A stretch of DNA of 64,000 nt from Siminovitchia sediminis (lineage in GTDB: Bacteria > Bacillota > Bacilli > Bacillales > Bacillaceae_C). The notes beneath the pieces are model-generated. The model saw only the letters and a program-made list of their open reading frames with translations, had not been told where the DNA came from and searched no databases. Shown here piece by piece: positions 53,087-61,478 of this stretch. The DNA lies in assembly GCF_042680885.1 (NCBI RefSeq), contig NZ_JBHUEO010000030.1, forward strand, positions 19,325-83,324. The letters run 5' to 3'. Each line of letters starts with the position of its first letter. The first letter of the stretch is position 1. The translations under genes were made by a program, and so were the position numbers.

Positions 53087-53608
53087 TTAAGATGCTTCTT
53101 GCAACATATTTGTCCGTTTCAATATTGATTTGGCAATCGGGAATAATACAAACATGGCGACTGCGTTCATAATCATAGCAGGTATTACTACGGTACCAAA
53201 TAAAGCAGCAAAAGGTCCTGGTAAACCGACAATGAGGTAAGCGGATGTCAGGAACACTGTTCCTGAAACTAAAGTACCAATTGCTGTGAGGATAGATACA
53301 CCGATAATGTTAGACATGTTTTTTGAAATAAGCAGATAAAGTCCAAAGAAAATAAATGCAGAAATCGGTTTATCAATCAGGTTGGGTACAAATCCGCCTG
53401 GAAAGGTGGATGTAATTCCTGCAAGAAGACCAGTGGCCAAGCCAAGCAGCAGTACATTTTTCTTATCCGGGAAAAGTGCAATTCCCAAAAACATCATTGC
53501 CAGCATCGTGTCTGGCTTCATCCCCATAAAGATCCCGGGCATGATAAAATGCAAAGCAGCCCCAATTGCCACAAACAACGACAAGGTGACAAGCGTTCTC
53601 GTATTCAT
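53087..53608 (-). CDS. trpP: Tryptophan transporter TrpP
   Basis: A 173-residue membrane protein of the TrpP (YhaG) family, an energy-coupled tryptophan uptake protein. It starts NTRTLVTLSLFVAIGAALHFIMPGIFMGMKPD and has about five helices including GLATGLLAGITSTFPGGFVPNLIDKPISA. The ATG at 53608 follows GAGGAGAG. The ribosome site is embedded in a run of (G/U)AG triplets, as expected for translational control by TRAP. Confidence 0.9.
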   Translation of the reverse strand: MNTRTLVTLSLFVAIGAALHFIMPGIFMGMKPDTMLAMMFLGIALFPDKKNVLLLGLATGLLAGITSTFPGGFVPNLIDKPISAFIFFGLYLLISKNMSNIIGVSILTAIGTLVSGTVFLTSAYLIVGLPGPFAALFGTVVIPAMIMNAVAMFVLFPIAKSILKRTNMLQEAS

Positions 53609-53639
53609 TTGTATCTCTCCTCTTCTCAACTAAACTCTC
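53598..53639 (-). promoter_or_regulatory. Probable TRAP-binding site over the trpP ribosome site
   Basis: Reading the minus strand, GAG (53639-53637), TAG (53632-53630), GAG (53627-53625), GAG (53622-53620) and GAG (53619-53617) precede the start, and another GAG follows it at 53600-53598. Two of the spacers are exactly two bases. B. subtilis TRAP represses trpP translation through such triplets. Confidence 0.6.
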
Positions 53640-53737
53640 GCTTCTTTCCTGACATGCTCTCTTGCTGGCAGCGAAAGATTAACAATATTGTAACATAGTA
53701 TTTTAGTAATATGAAGCTTTTTTAGCTTATATGGGTT

Positions 53738-53765
53738 CAAAAACAGCCGGTTACGATAACCGGCT
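53738..53765 (-). terminator. Terminator overlapping the hit stop codon
   Basis: On the minus strand AGCCGGTTA pairs with TAACCGGCT over three bases, followed by GTTTTTG; the hit stop codon lies inside it. Confidence 0.85.
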
Positions 53766-54173
53766 TGAAATGGCTGATGCCATAGATTGGAGATCTTCTG
53801 GGGAGTAATCAGATTGATGGCTGATAAACTGTTTGGAAAAACCATCGTTCTGACCATACCTTGGAATCAGATGCATATGATAATGAAAAACTTCCTGTCC
53901 GGCAAATGAGCCATTATTGTTGAGCAGGTTCATTCCTTTGGCTCCAAACTCTTCTTTGATTGCCTTTGCGATTTCAGGTACGACAGAAAAAAGTTTTGCG
54001 GCTGTTTCTTCATCCATGCCAAAAAGATCTTCTATATGTACTTTGGGAATCACTAATGTGTGGCCTTTGGTAATCTGGCTAATGTCCAAAAAAGCCAAGA
54101 TATCTTCGTTTTCAAATACTTTTGCAGAAGGCAGATCGCCATTTATAATTTTACAAAAAATACAATCGCTCAT
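53751..54173 (-). CDS. hit: HIT family (histidine triad) protein
   Basis: A 140-residue nucleotide hydrolase-type protein. The N-terminus has the zinc-type CIFCKIINGDLPSAKV and the active site is HYHMHLIPRY with the His triad. HIT proteins hydrolyse adenylate adducts. The ATG follows AGGAGGAG. In B. subtilis hit is likewise next to ecsA and divergent from it. The 489-bp gap between them contains structured repeats. Confidence 0.93.
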   Translation of the reverse strand: MSDCIFCKIINGDLPSAKVFENEDILAFLDISQITKGHTLVIPKVHIEDLFGMDEETAAKLFSVVPEIAKAIKEEFGAKGMNLLNNNGSFAGQEVFHYHMHLIPRYGQNDGFSKQFISHQSDYSPEDLQSMASAISSRLS

Positions 54174-54224
54174 ATCTACTCCTCCTTATTGCTGGTATAT
54201 TAAACCATTTTAACATAAGGTTGA

Positions 54225-54267
54225 GGAAAACAACAAAATGTGCAGAGCCAATTCAGCTCTGCACATT
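54225..54267 (-). terminator. Strong terminator-like hairpin in the hit-ecsA gap
   Basis: AATGTGCAGAGC (54237-54248) pairs perfectly with GCTCTGCACATT (54256-54267). On the minus strand TTTTGTTGTTTT follows, while the plus-strand side has no T run. It would terminate a minus-strand transcript coming through the tandem repeats; it is not needed by hit or ecsA. Confidence 0.7.
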
Positions 54268-54319
54268 GAAGGATTAGCGGCTTTATCAGGAAAGTTCTTC
54301 ATCTTGCCCATCGGTTCGA

Positions 54320-54477
54320 TTAAAGGTCAATCATATTCATGCCCAACGCAATCATCCCCTTAACGAAGGTAAGTGATTACTGTTCATGGGATTGATCTGT
54401 TAAAGATCAATGAATTTCATGCCCAACGCAATCATCCCCTTGGAAGGTACTGATTACAAGTTCATGGATTGATTGTA
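54320..54477. repeat. Two tandem ~80-bp copies of a structured element
   Basis: Copy A (54320-54399) and copy B (54400-54477) share a 26-base identical core around ATGCCCAACGCAATCATCC. Each can fold the same way: ATCAAT/ATTGAT outermost (GTCAAT in copy A), then CATG/CATG, then AATCA-CCTT/AAGG-TGATT with small internal loops. Differences between copies fall in the loops, so the structure seems to be under selection. The strand of action is unknown; a terminator on the minus strand lies downstream at 54237-54267. Confidence 0.75.
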
Positions 54478-54573
54478 CTTTCCGCATCTACTGCAGTTCA
54501 TTGTCTTTGACAATCACCCCAGCTTTGCTTTTCCGCTGCCTTCAGAAATTATTTTGTGCACTTCAGCAGTAGA

Positions 54574-54579
54574 TATAAT
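54574..54579 (+). promoter_or_regulatory. -10 box of the ecsA promoter
   Basis: A perfect TATAAT lies 84 bases before the ecsA start; the -35 (ATTTTG, 17 bases upstream) is weak. The tandem repeats lie upstream of it and would not be in the ecs mRNA. Confidence 0.45.
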
Positions 54580-54662
54580 AGGTAAAATTCACCAACATAT
54601 AAATGCTTAGCGCCTTAATTTTTGGTACAATGAAATCAGTTTTAATGAGAGGACGAAATGAC

Positions 54663-55412
54663 ATGTCATTGTTGGAAATTCAAAACCTGACTGGCGGATA
54701 TACAAAAAAGCCGGTTTTGCAAGATGTTTCATTTTCCATGAAGGAAGGGCAGCTGATTGGATTAATCGGTCTGAATGGAGCCGGGAAAAGTACAACGATT
54801 AAACATATTATTGGCCTTATGGAGCCTCGTTCCGGAAAAATCACAATCAACGGGACATGCTTGGAAGAAGATCGTGTCAAGTACAGAAAACAATTTGCTT
54901 TTGTACCTGAAACTCCTGTGCTGTATGATGAATTAACTCTTGAAGAACATCTTCAATTGACTGCTATGGCTTACGGGCTCTCAAGGGAAACCTTTGAAGA
55001 ACGAGCAAAGCCTTTATTGCAAGAATTTCGTCTTGATAAAAAAATGAAGTGGTTTCCTGCGCATTTTTCTAAAGGTATGAAACAAAAAGTGATGATTATG
55101 AGCGCTTTTTTGATTGAGCCGTCCTTATACATTATTGACGAGCCTTTTGTAGGGCTGGACCCCCTCGGTATCCAATCTTTGTTAGAGTGGATGAAAAAAA
55201 TGAAACAGAATGGCGCCGGTATTTTAATGTCTACCCATATACTTGCAACAGCAGAGCAATTTTGTGACGGGTTTGTGATCTTGCATGGCGGGCAAGTCCG
55301 CGCGAAAGGAACACTGGAACAGCTGCAGGAGCAATTCGGAATGCGCAATGCCTCTTTAAATGATATATATATCCAGTTAACGAAGGAAGAGCCTGATGAA
55401 ACAAATACATGA
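54663..55412 (+). CDS. ecsA: ABC transporter ATP-binding protein EcsA
   Basis: A 249-residue ABC ATPase. Walker A is GLNGAGKS, the signature is the degenerate FSKGMKQK usual in EcsA, and Walker B is LYIIDEPFVGLD. EcsAB affects exoprotein secretion, competence and intramembrane proteolysis by RasP in B. subtilis. The ATG at 54663 has GAGAGG ten bases upstream; codons back to 54603 are not supported. Its last 17 bases overlap ecsB. Confidence 0.92.
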   Translation: MSLLEIQNLTGGYTKKPVLQDVSFSMKEGQLIGLIGLNGAGKSTTIKHIIGLMEPRSGKITINGTCLEEDRVKYRKQFAFVPETPVLYDELTLEEHLQLTAMAYGLSRETFEERAKPLLQEFRLDKKMKWFPAHFSKGMKQKVMIMSAFLIEPSLYIIDEPFVGLDPLGIQSLLEWMKKMKQNGAGILMSTHILATAEQFCDGFVILHGGQVRAKGTLEQLQEQFGMRNASLNDIYIQLTKEEPDETNT

Positions 55413-56619
55413 ACTCTGGCCGGAAAGGCTTCAGGCATTTCAGGAAGAAATGCGGCGATATTTGAAATACATGTTTAACGATCACATTAAATTTGTATTA
55501 ATTTTCGGGGGAGGAGCTGCCATTTATTATTACTCTCAATGGGTAAATGATCTACCTCCAGATTTTCCTGCTGCCCTTGTAATGACGGTTGTGTTGGCTT
55601 TCCTGCTGACAGCCGGCCCCATCATCACGCTGGTAAAAGAGGCGGACAAAGTCTTTCTGATTCCGTTGGAAGATGAATTAAAGGATTATTTTAAAAAAGG
55701 GTTAAGGCTTAGTTTTATCATTCAGGCCTATGTTCTTCTTCTTGTATCAGCTGCCTTCATGCCGATGTATAACCGGGTGGAGGGTGCAGGCTTCATGTCC
55801 TTTGTCTTCTTGTTTGCCGTGCTGCTCCTTTTAAAATATTGGAATTTGGCATTGCGGTGGGATATCTTGAAAACAAACGATTCTCCTACTCTGACAGCAG
55901 ATCTCTTCATGCGCTATCTGTTAAATGCCGGATTACTGTATTTACTCATCTCTCGAGCCTCTTGGTGGTTTATCTTGGCAGTTATGCTAATCATGGCCGC
56001 ATTTACTGTGTATACCAGGCAGTCAATGAAAAAAAAGACACTCAAGTGGGAAAGGCTTATTGAAAAAGAGCAGGGTCGAATGCTGAAGTTTTATCGAATG
56101 GCTAATCTATTCACCGATGTGCCTCATCTGGGAAGCAAAGTTTGGAGACGAAAGTGGATGGATCCGATTTTCATGTCTATTCCATTTGCAGAAAAAAGTA
56201 CATTCCGGTTTTTGTATGCGCGGACGATTGTCAGAACCAGCGAATATTCTGGGCTGATCCTTCGGTTAACCGCGATGGCATGCCTGATTTTGTATTTCGT
56301 GGATCATTTATATGCTGCCATTGGTATTTCATGGCTGTTCTTATATTTAACAGGCTTTCAGCTTCTTCCTCTCATCCGGCGTTATGACTTGAAAATTTGG
56401 ATTCATTTGTATCCAGTGCCGGCTGATATAAAGAAAAGGGATTTTTACCGTCTGCTGATAAGAATCCTCGGAATTCAGGCACTGTTGTTCGGAGTGATCA
56501 CAGCCGTAAGCGGAAATCTCTTTAATGCACTCCTCGTTCTTGCAGCAAGCCTATTGTTTGCAATTGTGTTCGGTAAACAGTATGTCCCGGGAAGAGTCAA
56601 GAAAATGGAGCCATATTAA
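55396..56619 (+). CDS. ecsB: ABC transporter permease EcsB
   Basis: A 407-residue membrane protein with several helices in the regions about 35-75, 105-150, 175-205 and 290-395. It starts at an ATG after GAAGGAAGAG inside ecsA. It pairs with EcsA; the transported substrate is not known. A terminator follows immediately, and ecsC, the third gene in B. subtilis, is missing from this place. Confidence 0.9.
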   Translation: MKQIHELWPERLQAFQEEMRRYLKYMFNDHIKFVLIFGGGAAIYYYSQWVNDLPPDFPAALVMTVVLAFLLTAGPIITLVKEADKVFLIPLEDELKDYFKKGLRLSFIIQAYVLLLVSAAFMPMYNRVEGAGFMSFVFLFAVLLLLKYWNLALRWDILKTNDSPTLTADLFMRYLLNAGLLYLLISRASWWFILAVMLIMAAFTVYTRQSMKKKTLKWERLIEKEQGRMLKFYRMANLFTDVPHLGSKVWRRKWMDPIFMSIPFAEKSTFRFLYARTIVRTSEYSGLILRLTAMACLILYFVDHLYAAIGISWLFLYLTGFQLLPLIRRYDLKIWIHLYPVPADIKKRDFYRLLIRILGIQALLFGVITAVSGNLFNALLVLAASLLFAIVFGKQYVPGRVKKMEPY

Positions 56620-56650
56620 AAGCACTCGCTTTGTTTTGGCGAGTGCTTCT
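56617..56650 (+). terminator. Terminator after ecsB
   Basis: AAGCACTCGC pairs with GCGAGTGCTT over about nine bases, followed by CTT. The next 180 bases up to the yhaA stop codon contain no convincing feature. Confidence 0.8.
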
Positions 56651-56829
56651 TCAAATCTGTCACCCCGCGGGGCTGTAAATCAATTGCAAATCAGTTTCAC
56701 CGCTAATGGAGAAACCAGACTTTCAGCGTGTACCCCGAGTAAAAAGGCAGCAATTGTTCTTGTATGGATACTTGCGGCTAAAGCGCATTGCGGTTACTTA
56801 CATCAGGAAGCTGTCACAGGCTCCTCCTG

Positions 56830-58008
56830 TCAGCGTTCCTGCTTTTGATATTCAACTGCAGTCCATGCCAGCGTTTTTGCTGCCAGCAGCATGGCCTCTT
56901 CTTTAATGTCAAATTTTGGATGGTGGTGTGGATAAGAAGACTCCGGATCAGGCTGGGCCCCTGTAAAAAAGAAGGTGCCTTTCACGTGTTGAAGATAGTA
57001 AGCGAAATCTTCTCCTCCCATTTGTAATTCCAATTCCTCCACATGGTCAACACCCTGTACTTCAGCTGCCTTTTTAGCTAAGAATTCAGTTTCATTTTGA
57101 TGATTGACAACTGCGGGATACCCGCGGTGATAGGTAAATTCATAGTCACAGCCGTTTGCCAGGCACGTCCCTTTAATCACTGTTTCCATTTCTTTCTCAA
57201 TAAAATCACGGGCTTCCTCACTGAATGTCCTGACTGTCCCCTTTAATTTAGCTGTATCCGCGATAACATTAAAGGCATTTTCTGCAACAAATGAACCTAC
57301 AGAAATGACTGCTGGGTCTACAGGATTCACTCTGCGGCTGACAATATGCTGCAAATTCGTCACGAGCTGGGAACCAATGACTATGGCATCTTTCGTCTTA
57401 TGAGGCATGGCTCCATGCCCTCCGCGGCCTTTAATAACAATTTCGAACCCGTCTGCGGCTGCCATAAAAGGGCCTGTCCGGTAACTGATCGTTTTATAAG
57501 GAATTTCAGCCCATAAATGTGTTCCGAAAATCGCATCAACACCATCCAGACAGCCATCTTTAATCATGGAAACCGCTCCCCCGGGGGCAAGTTCTTCGGC
57601 ATGCTGGTGGATGAAAACATATTCACCGGGAAGATCATCAATCATCTCATGCAGCACTCTGCCGATGGTTAACAGAACTGCTGTATGGCCGTCATGTCCG
57701 CAGGCATGCATAATCCCCGGCACCGTTGAACTGAAAGGAAGACCCGTTTCTTCCTGGATGGGAAGGGCATCAAAGTCAGCCCTTAACGCAATCCGTTTGC
57801 CGGGTTTTTTTCCTTTTATCCGGGCCACCACTCCATTGCCGCCCACCCCGGTCTGTACTTCGATTCCTAACTGCCGATAAAACTCCGCTATATAAGCAGC
57901 TGTTTTATATTCTTTAAACGACAGCTCAGGATGCTGGTGCAGGTATCTTCTGATATGTACCATCTCTTCGTAATGATCATCGAACCTTTTAAATAGAGCC
58001 TGCTTCAT
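56830..58008 (-). CDS. yhaA: M20 family amidohydrolase YhaA
   Basis: A 392-residue metal-dependent amidohydrolase of the M20D group (N-acyl amino acid or IAA-amino acid hydrolase type). It begins with HQHPELSFKEYKT; metal and catalytic motifs are MHACGHDGHTAVLL, FIHQHAEELAPGGA, a dimerisation domain with GRGGHGAMPHKTKDAI, and the C-terminal GGEDFAYYLQ. The ATG follows AGGCGGTGG. B. subtilis has yhaA at the same place after ecsC. It is likely cytosolic and acts on N-acylated amino acids. Confidence 0.9.
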   Translation of the reverse strand: MKQALFKRFDDHYEEMVHIRRYLHQHPELSFKEYKTAAYIAEFYRQLGIEVQTGVGGNGVVARIKGKKPGKRIALRADFDALPIQEETGLPFSSTVPGIMHACGHDGHTAVLLTIGRVLHEMIDDLPGEYVFIHQHAEELAPGGAVSMIKDGCLDGVDAIFGTHLWAEIPYKTISYRTGPFMAAADGFEIVIKGRGGHGAMPHKTKDAIVIGSQLVTNLQHIVSRRVNPVDPAVISVGSFVAENAFNVIADTAKLKGTVRTFSEEARDFIEKEMETVIKGTCLANGCDYEFTYHRGYPAVVNHQNETEFLAKKAAEVQGVDHVEELELQMGGEDFAYYLQHVKGTFFFTGAQPDPESSYPHHHPKFDIKEEAMLLAAKTLAWTAVEYQKQER

Positions 58009-58115
58009 AAAGAACCACCGCCTATTAAGTATTTACTTAAGAATGATTATAACATAGTCTCTCCCATGGAATGAGCAGTTCAGACGATAAATAATCAACT
58101 GATACGGAAACAAAA

Positions 58116-58143
58116 AAAGAAATGCAGCCGTGTGCATTTCTTT
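58116..58143 (-). terminator. Terminator after yhfA
   Basis: On the minus strand AAAGAAATGCA pairs with TGCATTTCTTT over six bases, followed by TTTTG, touching the yhfA stop codon. Confidence 0.85.
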
Positions 58144-59539
58144 AAATGAGAAACATTGCAAAGATGGCGGTCACTGTTAAACCGATGACTACAGGGATAA
58201 GGTTTCGGCGAGCTAATTCAAAGGGATCTACATTACAGATAGCGGCTGCAGGAATTAATGCCCAAGGGACGAGTGTACCGCCGCCGATCCAGATGGTTGT
58301 TAACTGGCCCAATGCTGTCATGACAGCTGTTCCGGAGCCAAGGGCTGCGCCGAAAAGCCCGGCAATGGATCCGGTAAGCGGGAGACCCGAAAAACCCGAT
58401 CCGTCGAGTCCGGTGATAACCCCTACTGCTGTCATCGTCAATACACCCAGGGATTCAGTAACAGGTACGGTATTTGCAAGAGCAATGCCAAGATCATTGA
58501 CGATGCCTGTAGAACCATCAGGGAGAGAGGTGCCGATCATCTGTTCAAATCCGCCGCCTCCAAGATAGAAAAAGGCAGCAATAGGGATCACAGGTCCAAA
58601 AACTCTAAAGCCAAACTGGAGTCCTTCAATGAGAAATTTCGTGGTATTTTCCAGTGCCTTCTGTTTATGTGCTGCTATAGATGTAAATAGTAGTATTAGT
58701 ACTGAGGTGCCGCCGATCAGTGCAGTTGCGTCACCGCCTTGGAGATTTAATGTAAACATTAAGATGATATTGGCAGCGAATAAAAGGGGAATCATAATAG
58801 CGAATAGCCGTTTTACACCAATGGAAAGCTGTTCTTTGCCGGTTTCTTTTACCACTTCTGCTGACTGTGAAAAATTCTGTGAGGAGTCAAATTTTCCTTT
58901 TTTCATATCACTTTTCAACAGAAAAAAAGCTGTGACTGTTGTAACCGTTCCCATGACTAATATAAGGGGAATGCTTGCAGCCATAACCTCGGTCACTGGT
59001 ATGCCTGCCGCATCAGCTGAGAGTTTGGGTGCACCCTGAATAATAAAATCACCTGATAAGGCAATGCCATGCCCAAAAAGATTCATGGCCATGGCAACCC
59101 CCAATGCGGGAAGTCCGACACGGAGCGCGATGGGAAGTAAAACGGCTCCCATTAATGCAACGGCAGGAGAGGGCCAAAAAAACCAGGAAATCACCATCAT
59201 GAGAATCCCGGTCGTCCAAAAAGCCAAGCCGGGGGTTCTGATGATTTTTGTAAAGGGAGAAATCATATAATCGTTAATTCCTGTTTCCATTAATATTTTG
59301 CTCATGGCTGAAATGATGGAAATAACAAGGATAATGGAGAGCAGTTCGGTAATGGCAAACATAAAGCTCGTAAAAATCCCGCTAATGGACGCAGCCGCTG
59401 AACCGGTGGCCATATAAGCGATCAGAACAATTCCGGTGATGCATAAAATGGTGAGATCCCGCTTTAGAATTAAAAACAGGATACTCAGTCCGATGAACAG
59501 GAGATACAACCAGTGTAAGGCTGTTAATTCTAATTCCAC
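58142..59539 (-). CDS. yhfA: YhfA-like membrane transporter
   Basis: A 465-residue protein with about twelve hydrophobic helices. The segments FWPSPAVALMGAVLLPIALRVGLPALGVAMAMNLFGHG and GGTLVPWALIPAAAICNVDPFELARRNLIPV suggest an ion-transporter-type carrier for organic anions. It matches B. subtilis YhfA in size and in its position before yhgC and hem genes. The start is a GTG after GGGAGGAG. Substrate unknown. Confidence 0.8.
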   Translation of the reverse strand: MELELTALHWLYLLFIGLSILFLILKRDLTILCITGIVLIAYMATGSAAASISGIFTSFMFAITELLSIILVISIISAMSKILMETGINDYMISPFTKIIRTPGLAFWTTGILMMVISWFFWPSPAVALMGAVLLPIALRVGLPALGVAMAMNLFGHGIALSGDFIIQGAPKLSADAAGIPVTEVMAASIPLILVMGTVTTVTAFFLLKSDMKKGKFDSSQNFSQSAEVVKETGKEQLSIGVKRLFAIMIPLLFAANIILMFTLNLQGGDATALIGGTSVLILLFTSIAAHKQKALENTTKFLIEGLQFGFRVFGPVIPIAAFFYLGGGGFEQMIGTSLPDGSTGIVNDLGIALANTVPVTESLGVLTMTAVGVITGLDGSGFSGLPLTGSIAGLFGAALGSGTAVMTALGQLTTIWIGGGTLVPWALIPAAAICNVDPFELARRNLIPVVIGLTVTAIFAMFLI

Positions 59540-59653
59540 AGCAACTCCTCCCTAGTCTTCATCATTCGATGGAATTTAGGACTTTCATCCCACGATGTAT
59601 CTTATGAAGTCGAGGGGGGAGATGTGTTCACCCGGGGGCATAGGGAAAGTAAA

Positions 59654-60175
59654 TTACTTACTGTCATCCAATTCTTCGTCACCGAGTACAAATAGTTTTA
59701 CATAGGAAGGTCCCGAAAATACACTATGACTTTTAACGGATTCAAGTGCAGAGACATTTTTATGAGCATCGGCAAAAGCCGGAGATTTTTTCCAAACATG
59801 ATAAGCATCCTCATTCTGCCAGATCGTCATGACGATATAGGAATCGTTTGTCAGAGGCCGCAACACTCTTATAGCCTTAAAGCCCGGAAAGGATTCTGCT
59901 TTTTTCATGCTTTCTGTAAAGTTATATTCAAAAACCGGTCGTCCCTCTTCTCGAACAGGTATATGATTAACAGCTGCAAACCCTTTGTTTTCGAGTGGTC
60001 CGACTGCAAGGATCACCTCATATTTTCTCGGTGACTGAAAAACGGTGGAGCCTTTAGTTTCATGCCATATCTGAGAAGTTTCGGCATTTTGCATCATCAG
60101 TATTTTTTCATTCGGATTCTTTTCCATCACTTGTTTTAAGAAATAATAGGTTCCTGATGTGATATACGTATACAA
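59654..60175 (-). CDS. hmoB: Heme-degrading monooxygenase HmoB (YhgC-like)
   Basis: A 173-residue ABM-fold protein of the HmoB type, which opens heme and releases iron. An N-terminal region precedes the monooxygenase domain that has AVNHIPVREEGRPVFEYNF, FPGFKAIRVLRPLTNDSYIVMTIWQNEDAYHVWKKSPAF and AHK, where the conserved Asn/Trp/His pattern is seen. The start is a TTG nine bases after AAAGGAG. It is divergent from hemE, as yhgC is close to hemEHY in B. subtilis. Confidence 0.85.
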   Translation of the reverse strand: MYTYITSGTYYFLKQVMEKNPNEKILMMQNAETSQIWHETKGSTVFQSPRKYEVILAVGPLENKGFAAVNHIPVREEGRPVFEYNFTESMKKAESFPGFKAIRVLRPLTNDSYIVMTIWQNEDAYHVWKKSPAFADAHKNVSALESVKSHSVFSGPSYVKLFVLGDEELDDSK

Positions 60176-60405
60176 ATCAAGACACTCCTTTGATAATACT
60201 CATTACCTGATTTTACCCATAAAGGGTAAGGACAAACCAAATGCCCGGCTTATTAAAAAGCACAAATTTATGACAACCCGGCATCCCGTCTATACTTCGG
60301 CATTTAAAAGTAATATAGTAAGCTTTAGACAATCACATGTTCTATTTTATGTTGGATAAGATCCATGTTGATATACGAAAAACCTGAAAGGTGGATTCCT
60401 TTGTC

Positions 60406-61461
60406 ATGGGGAAAATAACAAACGATACTTTTTTACGAGCAGCAAAAGGTGGGAAAACGGAACATGTACCAGTATGGTATATGCGGCAGGCGGGACGGTC
60501 ACAGCCAGAGTATCGGAAGCTGAAAGAAAAGTATTCCTTATTCGAGATTACTCATCAGCCTGAGCTGTGTGCATATGTCACTAGGCTTCCCGTAGAAAAC
60601 TACAATGTGGATGCAGCAATTCTGTATAAGGATATTATGACTCCGCTGCCTGCGATCGGTGTAAATGTTGACATTGTCAGCGGGATTGGTCCCGTTATTG
60701 AAAATCCAATCCGTACAGCCGGTGATGTGGAAAAACTGGGTGAACTGGATCCGGAACAAAATATTGATTATGTGCTCAAGACGATCCAAATTTTAACAAA
60801 AGAGCAGTTATCTGTTCCTTTGATCGGATTTGGCGGTGCACCGTTTACACTGGCTTCTTACATGATCGAGGGAGGCCCTTCAAAGAACTATCACAAAACG
60901 AAAGCGTTCATGTATTCGGAGCCGAAGGCTTGGGACATGCTGATGCAAAAACTCGGTGATATGACTGTAGTTTATTTAAAATCGCAAATCCGGGCAGGTG
61001 CCAGTGCAGTCCAGTTGTTTGATTCGTGGGTGGGAGCACTGAGCCGTGCCGACTATCGTACATTTATCAAACCTGTTATGGAAAGAATATTCTCTGAACT
61101 GAAAAATGAAAATGTCCCGCTGATCATGCACGGGGTGGGCGCCAGCCATTTGGCCTTGGAATGGAATGATCTGCCATTGGATGTAGTCGGTTTGGACTGG
61201 AGGCTGCCCATTGCGGAGGCCCGTAAACTTGGGATTACAAAGGCAGTGCAAGGGAACTTGGATCCGGCGGCTCTTATTTCTCCATGGAATGTTATCGAGG
61301 AAAGAGCAAAAGATATTATTGACCAGGGGATTCAGCAGCCCGGGTTTATTTTCAACCTCGGCCACGGAGTCTTCCCTGATGTCAAACCGGAAATATTGAA
61401 AAAGCTGACTTCCTTTGTTCACGAATACAGCACAGAAAAATTAAAGCAGAAACTCAAGTAA
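60406..61461 (+). CDS. hemE: Uroporphyrinogen decarboxylase
   Basis: A 351-residue cytosolic enzyme converting uroporphyrinogen III to coproporphyrinogen III. The N-terminal signature PVWYMRQAGRSQPEYR and the middle signature GFGGAPFTLASYMIEGG are intact. The ATG at 60406 is preferred, with AGGTGG 12 bases upstream; a GTG at 60391 is in frame but lies on the ribosome site. It is first in hemE-hemH-hemY. Confidence 0.95.
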   Translation: MGKITNDTFLRAAKGGKTEHVPVWYMRQAGRSQPEYRKLKEKYSLFEITHQPELCAYVTRLPVENYNVDAAILYKDIMTPLPAIGVNVDIVSGIGPVIENPIRTAGDVEKLGELDPEQNIDYVLKTIQILTKEQLSVPLIGFGGAPFTLASYMIEGGPSKNYHKTKAFMYSEPKAWDMLMQKLGDMTVVYLKSQIRAGASAVQLFDSWVGALSRADYRTFIKPVMERIFSELKNENVPLIMHGVGASHLALEWNDLPLDVVGLDWRLPIAEARKLGITKAVQGNLDPAALISPWNVIEERAKDIIDQGIQQPGFIFNLGHGVFPDVKPEILKKLTSFVHEYSTEKLKQKLK

Positions 61462-61478
61462 AAAAGGAGCACGGAAAC

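Noticed and set aside
56525..57027. Overlapping plus-strand frames after ecsB
   Set aside because: They lie over the terminator and antisense to yhaA, lack ribosome sites and have unnatural composition.
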